From Costus lasius (Eukaryota; Streptophyta; Magnoliopsida; Zingiberales; Costaceae), in the NCBI GenBank assembly GCA_027563935.2, contig CM050451.1:105613565-105677564 (forward strand): a stretch of 64,000 bases of DNA, written 5' to 3'. Below are positions 44,997 through 58,500 of the stretch, piece after piece (positions within the stretch are counted from its first letter, which is position 1; every line of letters starts with the position of its first letter). Below the pieces are notes generated by a model that was not told the DNA's origin, searched no databases, and saw nothing but the letters and a program-made list of their open reading frames with translations. The position numbers were made by a program, and so were the translations under genes.

Positions 44997-47577
44997 CTAA
45001 TAGGTAGTTCCAACGAGAGTGTGATATGAGGCAATTCTCAGTGATGGCAGAGCAGGTTTGCAAAGTGTAAATATTCTGTGCCGAGGGTAAATGATGAGCT
45101 CCTCTTCTTCTTTCATCGCCTGAATCATGTGCGCTCGAAGACTCACTTCATGCATCTGCCAAAAGTGGAGGAATTATCAGTACCTTTGGATCGAAAATTC
45201 CTACAAGAACCAGTACAATTCTCTTCTATCTCAAATGCAGGCAGCAGCAAAATGTAAGTTGAGTCTAACCAACCTCCAAGGAAGTGACAGTCTTACAGAC
45301 GTCGATCAATTCCTCCAGGCCTTGTATCTCTGATCTTATTGTTTGCACTAACTCATGTAGCAATGTGTCTACATCCCCAGCCTGGCAAGTGACCAATGAC
45401 AAATTAATAGAGGACCAAGGTGAGTAAAGGTGAGTCTCAGCATTAGATGTGCACTTATTATCTCTGTCCATAGCGCAGCAGGCAACAGAAACCACCATCG
45501 CTCACAACAACAACCAATTGCTTCAACAACATGTTTTTTTTCCTTTTAGTAAATGAAGTTGCCGGGGCTTTCTTTTGTAATAATGTAACTCAAAACATCA
45601 ATCCGTACCCACTCACATTATAACTGCATTCAACCACAGCGTCGGTACTGAAAAAGACAATTAAGAGAGGTAGAGCTGCACCTGTGAGCACAAGTTTGCT
45701 GATGTAGCGACAACTTCTCCCATAATCTCCACCGACTTGTTTATGCTGCGATGAACCCCTAGTAAGTCAGCCTGCACAAGGTAATGCAAATATTGAATCA
45801 CCAAATTACAACACAAGTTGTGGATCCTAATTAATCAACGTTTCTCATGCGGCAGGGACAACTAATAGATCTGTAACTTAGTTACCCGGGCTCCTTGGAC
45901 CAAGGGAAGTGCCAGGCAAGCAGCACCCAAGAGCCGAGCAAGAGTGGCCACGGCTTCGATGTGCTTCTTGGCATGAGGCTCCCACTGGCTTAGCAGGCGC
46001 ACTTGGGTCTGAGCTATCTCAGCCAGCTTCAACTTCTGCTTTCTTCGGTTCATCAAGATTCGCTTGGCTGCCACTAGATTCCTTAGCTCGTAGATTCTCA
46101 GCCACACATAGAACATCTTTTCCTGCAAAATTTAGGAGCACAAGTGTTCTTTCAGATTACCAAAATTTGTCTGCATAAATCTCAACATTTTGTGCAGTTG
46201 ATAGATTTGACTATTTATTAATTATAATCTGAATTGTACATTTTGGGGTAAAATATGACATGGTCCAAGATTTGTCATTAATCACATGCTCTGCCATAAA
46301 TGGGCCTCGGTTCGTGTTGTGTGGGCCAAGCCGACCGACGTTGTAGTCTCTTGATGCTAGCAATTATATTTTCAGAATACCATAAATAAAATGAACAACT
46401 TTATATTTTGCTTTTGTGTAGCACTTGTATTTTTGTCTTCTTTCCTGAATTTGGTTATTTATATACCATTTTTCTAAAATCCAGATTCATCCATGAAAAA
46501 GACATATTATTAATTATAGCATGTGTACCTTCCATTAGTTACTTGTGTTAAATAGCCTATGAAGCAAACGATTTGAGAAGAAAAAAATAATTATTTTATT
46601 CTATAACAATTTAAGGACGATAGTTTTGATAGTTTGAAATATGGTGTTTATATTGAAAAAAAGAGAAAATTTTCAAGGGGAGAATTCAATATATTGTGAC
46701 GAGAAAACTAAATATATATGCACTTATCGGTAGTTATTGGAAATTAAATTAAAAAGTTAAAACGTCAGGCCCTGTCGAATACAGGGAGCACCCAGCGGCA
46801 GCTGTGTGGTTTTGCAAAGTTACTTTTTGTTTGTGAATTACCAGAAGAGAAGATACCTGCAAAAAAAAAAAAGTCCCCAAATTAGAATAACAACAAAAGG
46901 AAACCCTCGCTCTCCCTCACCTCGGCGTTGCATCGGGAGCCCTCCACGGCCGCCTCAGCCCGGGCGTTAGCGAACCTCCACTGCCCCAGCCTCGACGCCA
47001 GCATCCTAAGCTGGTGCGACTCCTCCTCCCCCGGTGCAGTCTCTTTCCGCCTCCGGAACAAACTTAAAACCCCGCCCCCGCCGCCCTTCTTCCCGCCGGC
47101 CACGGCCACGTGTCCCTCTCGCGGTGGGTCTGTACTCCGGACAGGCCACCGCGCCATCGCCGGGAGCGCGGTCTTCGCCTTCTTCTTTCCTCCGGCATCG
47201 ATCTGAGTCGGGAGGGAGGCGGAGCGCGGCGGAGACCGTCCTGGGGAGAGGGCCCACGCGGAGGGAAGCGGCCGTGGTTTCCTCAGACACGCGGCGGGCT
47301 CGATCGGAAGGGGGCTCTTGTGGTTCTCCTTAGAGAGGCGGGAAGAGTCGGCGGGAGTGTCGTCAGCCAGTGGGTGGTTCTTGGCCTTGGATTTCGCGTG
47401 GGTGAGGGCGGCAGGTGCGGAGTTGGATGAGGAGAACAGGGGAGTGGGATGCGGGGAGGAAGAGGCGATGCGGCGGGGGAGGGATGAGACCCTGCTCCGG
47501 GTGCTTAGGAGGCTGGAGCTGCGCGGGGAGGCGACGCGAGCGTGCTCCATTGGTTTGGTGCAGTGTTTGCGCGGCAA
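44997..47577 (-). CDS. QWRF motif-containing protein (AUGMIN subunit 8 / EDE1 family, QWRF7-like)
   Basis: Five exons on the minus strand: 47577-46921, 46122-45886, 45771-45682, 45381-45274, 45155-44997, all phase 0 with GT/AG borders; 416 residues. An in-frame ATG ten codons in (MEHARVAS) is an alternative start. The N-terminal half is basic, Ser/Pro-rich and probably disordered (SPRSSSLLSTRSRVSS), typical of the microtubule-binding part of the family. The signature QWRF is at residues 199-202 within RLGQWRFANARAEAA. The C-terminal half is helical: MFYVWLRIYELRNLVAAKRI, SQWEPHAKKHIEAVATLARLL, then MHEVSLRAHMIQAMKEEEE. Family members attach augmin to microtubules or stabilise them. At 416 residues it suits the shorter QWRF7-type members better than EDE1 or AUG8. 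The exon 4 donor is a weak gttggt. Confidence 0.9.
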
Positions 47578-50500
47578 CTAAATGGTGGTTAAGGGGAGGC
47601 TTCGTTTAAGGTAAGAGCTATAATAAATGCCCTCTACTTTGGTGCAATTTACATCCTTGTCCTGTTCTGTTTCCTTTTTAAATGTCTCTCTATAATTTAA
47701 TTTTTTTAAACACAATTCACAAGAGTAAAAAATTACATGCCAGAAGCAATTAATGTAATAAGCTAGATGGCATCTAGAAGAGTGATCCAGCAACTCTTTT
47801 TTCAAGAAAAAAAAAAAATTAAAAGTTAGCAATGACCATGGACATTGCATCTAATTTTGAATTGCACTTTGTTATTTCTAGAGCTAGCAGGCTATTTTTT
47901 TTGCTTGATATAAGACATGTATAGAAGCTTGCGTGTAGATTTTATAGTAGATAAGAAGCTAGTATATATGATCTGAATTGAAATAGTGGTAAGGAAAATG
48001 AAGAGAGGCATACATGGGGCGGAGGGGGAACTTGAAGGCACGTCGGAGGCGTAGGTGAGGGAAAGCGATGGAAGGGGGAAGACAAATGAAGCGGAGTGCT
48101 CCCACGACCTAAAAGGAGTCTAAGAGCAGCGCGCACGTTACTATACATGTACAAATATGAGAAGCCGATATGTCAACATTGCAAAAAGATCCTCTATCCC
48201 TTTCTCTCTATATGATGGTATCTCATATTGGATATGTATTGACATGGACCTATAGGATAGCTTGTTGTTTTCTAGACCTACAAATCACTTCTTCTCTCCC
48301 AAGAATTAACAACACTTGCCTTCATTTATTTATGTTTGTTTAAGGAAGCTGAACGAATATTGCTGAACGAATAGAACTTGCTACACATTTTGATGAAAAC
48401 TTTGCTTCTAGTGTAGACAGATGAAGTTTTATATTATATAATGCTGGAGCTTCCTACACTAAATATTGCTTCCATTTGGATTCTGGATTCTCTTTGTTTC
48501 ACTTACAAATTAAATTAAGCTCACTTCGCCGACAATGAAGCATCACTTTGGAGGTGGATGTCCACTTCTTGCCTTGTCCAAGGAAAGGTGGTGAGGGCTT
48601 GTCCTTGGGAATTATCATGTTCAATTATATATATCCATGACATGGAAAATGTGCAGCAAAAATTTAGAGACATCATAATCACCCTGTATTTATCCGTTTT
48701 AGACAAATAATTGTACATATAGACTCTAGCTAAAATTATCGTTTTTAAAAGATAAACTCTGTGGAATCTAAAAATCCAAGAGAAAGGAATGCTTATGATA
48801 TATATACAAATTTGTCTCATCAATTATTTTTTAAAAGCGTTTCCATTTCTTTCTGTGTATCTTGAGTATTTTGAAATAATCATGCATCAGCAAAAAGAAG
48901 CAAGCTTTATTAGCCACAAAACTTTGGACATTAATTTCTCCTTTGATTATCCCAACTTGGACAATGAGTCGATGATCTCCTTTTCTTTTTTTTCTTATTG
49001 TTATCAAATCTCCTTCAAGGATACGAAAACCAATCTACACTAGATGGTACAATCGGTTTAGGTCAGTAGGACCAATACATGGACCAAGACTAGAGCGGAG
49101 CAACAAGGACTAAAGAAGGAGAGCAAAAAGAGGAGGAAGACAGCCTGTCTGTCTCCGCGAAGCTTTTGCTTCTGCCCTCGTAAATGAAGCATCTCCTCAC
49201 TCGTCACTTGTCACTTGGCGGAAGTAGCTTCCATAGATGAAGCTTCTGCTCACTCTTCCGGCTGTCGGTTAATAAGTGTTGGTCTGAGCTTAGACTGGAT
49301 TACAAATCCAAATAGATTTTTGAAACCACCATCTCTTTATTAGTTTTTGTTCTTCTTGATTATATATTAAAGTACATGGTTAGCAAGACTGAGTTCTTTG
49401 GGCAATTGTATTTATTGACAGGATGACTACTCCAATGTATTATATAGAATGTCTCTAGATAAACTTACGAACGATTCTTGTTCTGAGAGAGGAAAATTTT
49501 TGAAGTAAGCCAATCATCATTTTTTAGTCAATCGCTTTTTATTAATTAAACATCTCAACTTTTGAAAAGGTAGATTGTTCCTTTCTGTAAGCATACTTTC
49601 AAGTTTACTCTCCGATATACATTTTTTTTTACAACTTGAAATGGTCAATAGTGGTGACTCTGAATCATTCACTTCACCTTAATTTGTCATCGTGCCTCTT
49701 TTTCGTTCCTTCTAGTCACAAAAGATTTTATATATAGAAATTGAGATGGTAACCAAAAAAAATATATGTCAGAATTGAAGGTCTCTTTTCATTATAATCT
49801 GTAGAAATATAAATATATAATGTTATTTTTTTTTGTTATCAATTTGGATGGTTTTTATGTTACTATGCAATCCCACAATTACTCCTTAATTATTGCAAAA
49901 CTTGAAATTTTAAAATATTTAAGATACATGTTTTACATTCTTCAAGATGGCTCAATCCCCCAAATTATCTGTATCCTTTGACTCTCTAAGATAATTAAGT
50001 TTAAATTATCTTTCAATACTCTCCTTAAATTTAGTTTCATTTGCATCCACCACCCCAAGTTGTCTTAAATTTGTAAAGAGTTAGACTTGGTGGCTTTGTG
50101 AAAATATCATTGACTTGATCTTGTGACTTAACATGAACTAGTTGTACATTCTTGGTCTGCACATGTTCTTAAATAAAGTGAAATTTCTAACTTAATGTAT
50201 AATCCAACATATACTTGAGTAATTTGCTAAGCTATATACTATGGCAGGCATTAGAGGGTGTACAACATATTAGCTTCATGTTTGAGAATATTGCATTTGT
50301 TATTTCTTTGATGATTAAGTAAAATTAATATGTCACAAATAGAACATGGACCCATTGTAATTTTTCTAGCATTAAGGTTTCCTCCCTAATTACTATATAA
50401 ATAACCGATTGATTAAAAGTTTTTAGTATGATAATTAAGTTATTCTTAAGAGATAATAATACCTTTGAATATCTCAAAGAGAATGTTAAACATGTTTAGC

Positions 50501-53436
50501 TCCAAGTGAACTTTTGTAGATTATCAAATCAATCACTTTTCTTTTGTTATTCTTGGCAAGCTTCGCACCACAATCAATTGGTGTAGTTATTGGATAGAAA
50601 TAAGCCATTTTAAGTTGTATAATATAATAACAGACATGTAGCCGATTGTTTTCATTGTCGGTGACGCAAATGAAGATGGTCTTCATAAGAATAAATAATA
50701 TTCATTTTCTGATGAATAAGAATAAATTATCCTCCTCCTCAGTCCTCTCCAGTTTTTTCTTCAACGGCCGACAATTTAAGGCCCCCGCCCCGCGTGATCG
50801 CTGCTTACCATGTGTGCGGGTACGACATATTCCCCTCATTATTAGATTTACATTAACTCGAGGCATGAAACTAGTTACTTTTTTTTTTCTTTTCTTCATC
50901 GACCGTCGGTAGAATATTAATAATTAATTAATTAATTAATTACGTAATGGATCGGATCCGTCGATGCACAATTAGAACGTTACTAATACATTCATTCCTC
51001 GATCAACCGACGCTTCAACTACCCGGGCTGGGCTTTTATTTAATTAGTTGTAGGCACGAAACTCAAACATATTCACGAGCTGGGCTTTTATTTAATTGTT
51101 CATGAATAAATAAATTAAATAACATGAATAGAGAAGATAAAAACGACGCTGCATTAAATTGAGTTACTTCACTTGTTTGTCGGTGGGATGAGAATTTGAT
51201 ATGTATATTCACTATGCATCTATTTCATAACAATGACAGATATATCCTCTAGTTGTAAAATAATATTGGCTAATTATGAAAACTATATTTGTTCTTAAAT
51301 TAACATGATCCATCAATGTGATTATTGTGCTTCTAGCCACATCCATGTGTATGCTCAAATACCTCTAATTAGCCAATTATCTACCTATAATAACAGCCTA
51401 TCTAAAATATATATAAAAAAGGTCAAATTTTGTATAGTTTAAACTCATTCTACATTACTTTTCATATATTTTTACGCATAACAATGAGATGTATTTACCA
51501 ATATGAATCACCATTGTCAATAATAACTCATTTCTATTGAGATGTATTCTCTCGCTCTTCTCTATTCTATATTAATGTGTCACTTGCACCCATGAACCAA
51601 TAGCTTGTTAGATATATTAGTTAGGACCAAACCAAATTGTCCCACACTGAAAAATGTGAAAAAGTATTCATCAGTTTAAATAATTGATTGTCATTTGTTA
51701 AAATAACAAGAGCCTTGGGTCTACTATGGACCAAGTGCATGGGCCTAACACTAATATTTAAAATATGTAATTGGTTACTTGGGCCTTCATAGATATAGCC
51801 CATATGAAACTTGTTGTGCGCATCCTATTTTTTGTTTGAATTTTAATTCTCAAGTGTTTGCATCTGTTCCGAGGGACACAACAGCCCAGGATGACAATTA
51901 CTTTCTCTAGTTTAATTCATGTTATTATTATTCTTCTTCCCTATTAATTCTTAGAGAATATTTCTAGCCGTATTGAATTCTAAAGGCTACTTATTATTAG
52001 TAACAGTGATTTTAATCGCACCTCACGTCAGCAAAGTTTCGCTTTGACAACTTCAATATAAGATAGATATCCAAGTAAGATTTTACCCTATAAGCCCCAT
52101 ATGTTCATAAGCCTAATACTTTAGGGAATTAGTTCACTATGAAATCCTCCACTCTTCATATCAAGGATTGGTAAGATGATATTATAGCTATAGTCTCCCA
52201 AATAGCATTTAAAAAAAATCTATAGGATTAGTATTCTAGGTATACCAAATCTACATTCATGTTTATTAGTTAAAAAAACTAGAATAAGTTTCTACAAAAT
52301 TAGGTTTTAACTGATAGTTGTAAAATCTTTATCTGAACCACGATTGCTATAACCTACAAAATTAGGTTTTAACTGATAGTAGATCTAGAACAATTTTCAC
52401 CGTTAATCCTGTTTTTATGTTATATGTTTAAATTCTAAACTAGTTAAAATATAATAATTGATTCCTCAAGTTATTGAAGAATGTGCCCATATCTCTATTT
52501 TTAATTTATTATAACAAAATGTGTACAAATCTAAATTTCGCATTAAAAAAATTATCATAAGCATATTTGCCACTTTGGAAATGACCTAAAATAATTAGGT
52601 TTTTGTTTATGCAAAATTGGTTATTAAATAATTAATGAAGAGAAAGAAAAAATAATTATTCATTGACTATGTATGTAAGTGGTGAGATGTCTCGTTATCG
52701 TAGAGCCACGTGGATTCTTACCTAAACAATGTGCTTTAGGGTACAATCAATGGACTAGTAGTGGCCTCGTTAAGGTGAGATAATTTGTGAAATTTTTGAA
52801 AGTTTTTTTTCGTAACAAAATGAAATAAACATGACATTTATATTCTAAACATAATAGTTAACTCGAATTTCTTTTTGTATAATAGTTGACTCCAATCTAA
52901 CCATAGCAACTTGGAGATTATAATGTTAGTCAAATTATTGACTAACAATATTGAGTACTGATGAAAGAAATTAACGTAGACATTCTCTTAAAGAAAAATA
53001 AAATGTTCAAAATTATTCATCAGAAAAAAAAATGAGTTTTTTTTTTGCCAATCATTCATCAGAACACTAGATGCCACGCTGCTCTTCACCCCGGAGAGGC
53101 GGAGACGACCGTTGCAGTCGATCCTTTCCACCACTTGGTTCTTCCGCCTGCGTATAGCTCAAATTATAAACTTGTCTTCCGCTACAAATTAAAAGTAAAA
53201 CGATAAGTCTCCCGACTTTTTCCTTGTGTAGCCTTCTTTCCGACCTCTGTTTCTGCGCTTGCAGAGCGGAGCCAACTCACATGATCCACTATCTGCCCCC
53301 TTTTGAGGTAGAGAGAGGCAATTTATTTTACAGACAAATTGCACGGAATGAATTTCCATGCATGTTTCACTCTCCAGTCTCTACGTGCGTTGTCGTTATT
53401 CTTTTCTCCATGATAGCCCAAAGTTTTCTCCTCGTT
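47578..53436. other. Long AT-rich intergenic region, no gene recognised
   Basis: Nearly 6 kb without a convincing frame. Local features: a possible QWRF promoter just above 47,578; a (TAAT)n run at about 50,917-50,943; two close copies of 'gctgggcttttatttaatt' (51,025 and 51,080); two copies of 'acaaaattaggttttaactg' about 60 bp apart (52,294 and 52,353); several poly-T runs (49,620, 50,880, 53,040). Short frames such as 48521-48823 and 50646-50912 show no family motif. Confidence 0.5.
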
Positions 53437-53445
53437 GTTATATAG
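53437..53445 (+). promoter_or_regulatory. TATA box of the pectinesterase gene
   Basis: GTTATATAG lies about 95-100 bp upstream of the chosen ATG at 53540, a normal spacing for a plant promoter with a short 5' leader. Confidence 0.6.
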
Positions 53446-53539
53446 AGCCATGGCCTTCTCCACTTTAGGCTAATTATCCTGACGTAGTTCGCAGCATTGC
53501 AACTTGAGGAGCCGCCGTTGAGCCTCGTGAGATCTGTTC

Positions 53540-55012
53540 ATGGAAACACCAAGCATCTTCTTCCTCTTCCTCTGCCTACTTGTCCCTGTGCGTTCCACTT
53601 CATGTGAGCTCAACTCCGCCAGCCGGCATAGAACCTCCAAAGTCGTGGTGGTGGACGCCAGTGGCACGGGTGATTTCTTGACAATTCAAGAGGCCGTTGA
53701 CTTTGTCCCAGACGAGAACACTGAGCCTGTTGTCGTTTGCATCCTTGCTGGCCATTACAGGTGATCCATATATTTCATTGTTCTTCTCATCAAGCCTTAA
53801 AGTGCACAACTGTATACATTAAAAAGAAAAAAAAATCTTCATTTTGTAGAGAGAGAGTGTTGGTGCCGTCGACGAAGCCGCACATAACGTTCCAAGGAGC
53901 CGGCAGAGACGTGACGGTGATCGAGTGGATCGACTGCGCAAGCGATCGCGGACCCGACGGCCAACAACTGCGGACGCATCGCGCGGCTTCTGTAACTGTT
54001 TTTGCTAATTATTTCGCTGCTAGAAACATTAGCTTCAAGGTGAGTGTGTTGTTGCTAATTATTTCAATGCTCTGGCAATAGCCTGTTAGCCGCCGGCGCA
54101 TGCAGCTCGATGGCCCGAGGTTAATTAAAATATTTACTTCTTTGTGAGATTGCGATACTGATCGACGGGGATTAAGTAATTTTTTCTTCCATAGCTAGCT
54201 GGTGTGATTGATATGTATAAACGCTTGTGGCGCTGATCATTGAAACAGAACTCGGCTCCAGCGCCAACCCCGGGTATGGAAGGAAGGCGCGCAGCAGCAG
54301 CGTTCCGCATCTCAGGCGACAAGGCCTACTTCTTCGGCTGCGGCTTCTACGGCGCCCACCACACGCTCTTCGATGAAGCCGGCCGCCACTACTTCAAGGA
54401 CTGCTACATCGAAGGCTCCGTCGACTTCATCTTCGGCAACGCCCGATCCATGTACAAGGTATTGAAGCTTAATCAATCAGATAAGCCTCCTCCGGCAATC
54501 TAATTAATCAGCTGCAGCTGAGTAATTATGACATTGCTTTTACTGCAGGATTGCCAGCTGCACTCGATTGCCGAGCGGCTCGGTTCGATCGCGGCTCAAG
54601 ACAGGAACAGCGCCGGCGAGCGGACGGGATTTGCGTTCGTGAACTGCAACGTGACGGGAACGGGGAAGGTCTACGTGGGGCGAGCGACGGGGCAGCAGTC
54701 GAGGATCGTGTTCGCCTACACTTACTTCGATGACGTGGTGGCGCCAGGAGGGTGGGACGACGACTGCGACAACGGCAGCAACACGGACAAGTAGTTCAAT
54801 TAATTAAGTTTTAATTGATTAATGCAATGGTCATTTAGTTTTGCTGGTGCAGGACGGCGGCATTGTTTGGCGTGTTTAGATGCTGGGGACCGGGAGCAGA
54901 AACAGTGCGTGGCGTGTCGTGGGCTCGAGAGCTTGATTACGAGACTGCTCGGCCGTTCCTCGTGAAGAGTTTTGTGAATGGGAGGCACTGGCTGGGGCCT
55001 TCAGATCCCTGA
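53540..55012 (+). CDS. Pectinesterase (pectin methylesterase) homologue, single-domain, degenerate active site
   Basis: Five exons: 53540-53760, 53850-54039, 54249-54458, 54549-54790, 54853-55012; 340 residues, consistent phases. Residues 1 to about 22 ([21 protein letters not shown]) are a signal peptide; there is no PRO/inhibitor domain. The right-handed beta-helix fold is visible from [20 protein letters not shown] to [13 protein letters not shown]. Closest by recall are the PME15-like proteins (YVGRA.GQ.SRIV.AYTYFDD motif). Family enzymes remove methyl esters from wall homogalacturonan. Of the six active-site residues known from carrot PME, the Asp nucleophile (D196, GSVDFIFG) and the Arg (R252) remain. 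The first Gln is Ala (A152, AAAAFR), the QD pair is HH (174-175, GAHHTLFD) and the Trp is Thr (T254). The frame, splice sites and wall signal are intact, so it may be a pseudoenzyme rather than a dead gene. Confidence 0.93.
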
Positions 55013-55504
55013 CCGCCTTCTTTTGTTGTTTTTTGCTGTTTTTTTTTGTTTTTTTAGAGAAAAAAGGAATTATATATCGTTTACATCCATTATTTGTTTC
55101 TGTGCAATTAACATAGAATCGAATAAAGTTATTTATTGGTTTGTGTTTATGTATTTGATTATGATCATTTGGCGTGTGAATCAAGCTTTTCACGCAAATT
55201 ATCGCACATTTTTCCACTCTCGCATGCACATACTTCTTTCATCTTCACTGTTCTTCCACTTGCAAGGAGAGCCTCAACTACTTGGAGCTCCTTCATTAAT
55301 GGCCTCGCCAAACCTGTTCCATTGTCCTGTGTCCTAAGTCCTAACCATGAAATCCTCCTATCTCGCGCTTGTAGAACCCATAAGATGCTCTAGAGAGGAC
55401 TTCATTAATGCTCCTACCGAAGTCCATCTCTCCGATCCTACTTAAAGGCTTTCAAATCCACCCTCATTCTCCTCCACATGTTCTTGGCTTCAACATGCAC
55501 CTCC
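55013..55504. other. 3' flank of the pectinesterase gene
   Basis: The first 150-200 bp are AT- and T-rich and probably hold the 3' UTR. From about 55,230 the sequence is of mixed composition and looks like a repeat ('gagctccttcattaatggcctcgcc'). It continues beyond the copia insertion at 60,289. No coding region recognised. Confidence 0.45.
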
Positions 55505-58500
55505 TGTGAAGAAATCGATAACGACATAATCTATAACACCGTGTAATCAAAGAACACTCAAGAAAGATTTTTACTAAAGAAAAACTTTCTCTACATATAT
55601 TCTTAGATCTATGTCTATTTCACTATATATACACAATATACAGAAGGACACGTCCTTTGATAGCCTTAATACAATTAATCTTTGCTATTATTACAAAGCC
55701 TTAAATAGACTAATCATAATTAAAACAAGATAACCAAACAAACAAACATAGTCTTGATGAGTTGAACCGACAATAAGTCTTCGAGTAAAGCGAAGCATCA
55801 CTTTAAAAAATCAACACTCCCCCTTAAAGTGATGTTCGCTGAATCAACCTCAACTTTGATCGCAGTATTTCGAACGGACCCCTTGGAAGTAACTTAGTAA
55901 AAATATCTGCAATATAATCTTCGCTCCTTACTGCAATCATGTCAATAATCTCATCTAGCACATTCTCGCGAACAAAATGGTATTCAAGCTCAATGTGTTT
56001 CGTTCTTGCATGAAACACGGGATTTGACGCCAGCTTGATAGCACTCAAGTTGTCTCCATGAATGGGAACCGGCTGAACATTTTTACTGTGAAGATCTTCT
56101 AAGAGTCTACAAAGCCAGATGCATTCCTGAGTAGCATAAGTCGAGGTTTTGTACTCTGCTTCAGCTGTAGATAGTGATACCGAGCCGTGTTTTTTGCTGC
56201 ACCAAGAGATACTTGTATTTCCACAGAGAAAAACAAAACCAGATGTAGACCTCCGATCATTCACATCTCCAGCAAAGTCAGCATCTGCAAAACCTTGAAG
56301 AAAAAATCGATTCCCTTCTTGTAAAGCAGACCCACATCAAGCGAAGTATTGACATACTTCAGAATCTTCTTTGCTGCCTCTAGATGTGGCTTCCTTGGCT
56401 CCTGCATATATCGACTGACCACACCAACCGCATAAGCGATCTCAGGTCTTGTTATAGTCAGATATATCAGACTCCCCACAAGCGCACGGTAAGAGCGAGG
56501 ATCTGATAAAAGAGTCCCCTTATCTCGACAAAGTTTTGAATTCGCGTCGACAAGAGTGAACCACTTCTTACCTTCAGTTATACCAAACTTCTCTACCAGC
56601 TTCTTCGCGTAGTTGACCTGTGATACAAAAATTCCTTTCTCCAGATTCTCAATATGCAGACCAAGAAAAATTCCAAGCTCTCCAAGCTTTTTCATCTCAA
56701 ACCGTAGAGAAAGTTCATCCTGAAGTCGACTGATTTCCGCATAATTGCTACCTGTCAAGATAATATCATCGACATACAGGAGAACAATGACCATTTGACC
56801 TTGATGTTCCTTGACGAAGAGACTCGAGTTGGATTCCAAAGCGACATACCCGCAAAAGCGAAGATATTCTGCAATCTTCCCGTACCACGCTCGTGGAGCT
56901 TGCTTTAATCCATAGAGCGCCTTCTTAAGCTTGCAAACAAGCTCTTGACCATCTTTCTTCTCGAATCCAGACGGTTGATCTATGTAGATTGGGCGATCGA
57001 GCTCTCCATATAGAAAGGCATTCTTGACGTCTAGCTGCCATAATTTCTAGTTAGAACAAGCTGCTAAAACTAACACTATGCGAACTGAAGTCATCTTCGC
57101 CACAGGACTGAAAGTCTCCTTATAATCCTGTCCATATTTTTGCGAGAAGCCTCAAGCAACCAACCTAGCTTTGTATCGATCGGCACTTCCGCCAGTCTTC
57201 CTCTTGATTCAATACACCCACTTGCAAGAGACGGGCTCAGTGCCAGAGGGCTTTGGGACAAGATCCCAAGTCTGGTTCTTCTCGAGAGCGACCATCTCCT
57301 CCTTCATCGCATCTACCCATTCCTTAGCTCCTTTCGCTTCATCATAGGAAGAGGGTTCTTCATCATCTACAGGATTTGCCAGAAAGCAAGAGAAAGTTGT
57401 TACAAAATTCACGTCTCAAAATCGAGAGGGCTTAACTATGTTCCTCCTTGGATGCCAGTTTCCAGTTTCTTCTACAGAGGAGTCTGCCTGATGTGAAGGA
57501 GAACTTTCATCCAACCATTGGCTATCTGTTTCCTCCTCGAGCGAATCCTCTCGAGACGAGTCTGAGCTCCCCCTCTCGCTACGATCTACCCTCAAGGATC
57601 CAACTGGCGAGAGTGACACTGGCAAGGTTGCGCGCACATTGTCTTCTTCATCCTTGGAGTAATAAGATGTGATCTCATCAAAGACAACATCTCGAGACAC
57701 CACATACTTATGTGTCGACGAGTCCATACACCGCCAACCTTTCTTTCTCTCGTCATAGCCGACGAAAATACACTTCACAGCCTTAGCATCCAGCTTGCTT
57801 CTCCTCGAATCAGGAACATGGACATAACAAATAGAGCTGAACACGCAAAAATACTTAACATTCAGCTTGAGTCCATACATCATCTTGAACGGCGACTGGA
57901 GATTATTTGGGCTGAGAGGAACTCGATTGATCACATGGGCAGCACACTTCATGCTTTCAGCCCACAATTGTCTTGGCAAGTTCTTCATATGCAACCAAGA
58001 CTTACATGTCTCTACAAGATGTCGGATCTTCCTCTCCGCAATTTCATTTTTTTGCGGAGTCTCTAGGCAAGATAGTTCCCTCTTGATGCCATTCTTCTTG
58101 CAAAACAAGTTAAATTCGTTTGAACAAAACTCTCCTCTGTTGTCCGTCCGCAAAATTCGGATCTTCTTTCCTTGTTCTCCTTCCACAGTCTCCTTAAACT
58201 CAAGGAACTTGGAAAACACTTCTGATTTATCCTTCACGAAATAGACCCACGTATATCGCGAAAAATCATCAACAAACAGCAGCATGTAGTTGCATCCTGA
58301 GTACGAGGCAGTTCGAGTTGGACCCATTAAATCAATGTGAATTCAATCCAAGGGAGCTTTACTTCTCGAGATTGAGTTGTCGAAAGGAAGTCTATGAGCC
58401 TTTCCAAATTGACAGCCTTGACATACACCTTCATTCTCGAATTTCAACACTTCGGGCAACCTATCAACTAATTTCTTTTGAACCATAACTTTTAGCTTAG

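Noticed and set aside
39717..47577. SKA1 and QWRF as one transcription unit
   Set aside because: They are separate genes, each with its own start and stop, 2.1 kb apart, with no evidence for a joint transcript.
46909..47609. Plus-strand frames over exon 1 of the QWRF gene
   Set aside because: GC-rich shadows; the minus-strand frame carries the QWRF motif and joins in phase with four more exons.
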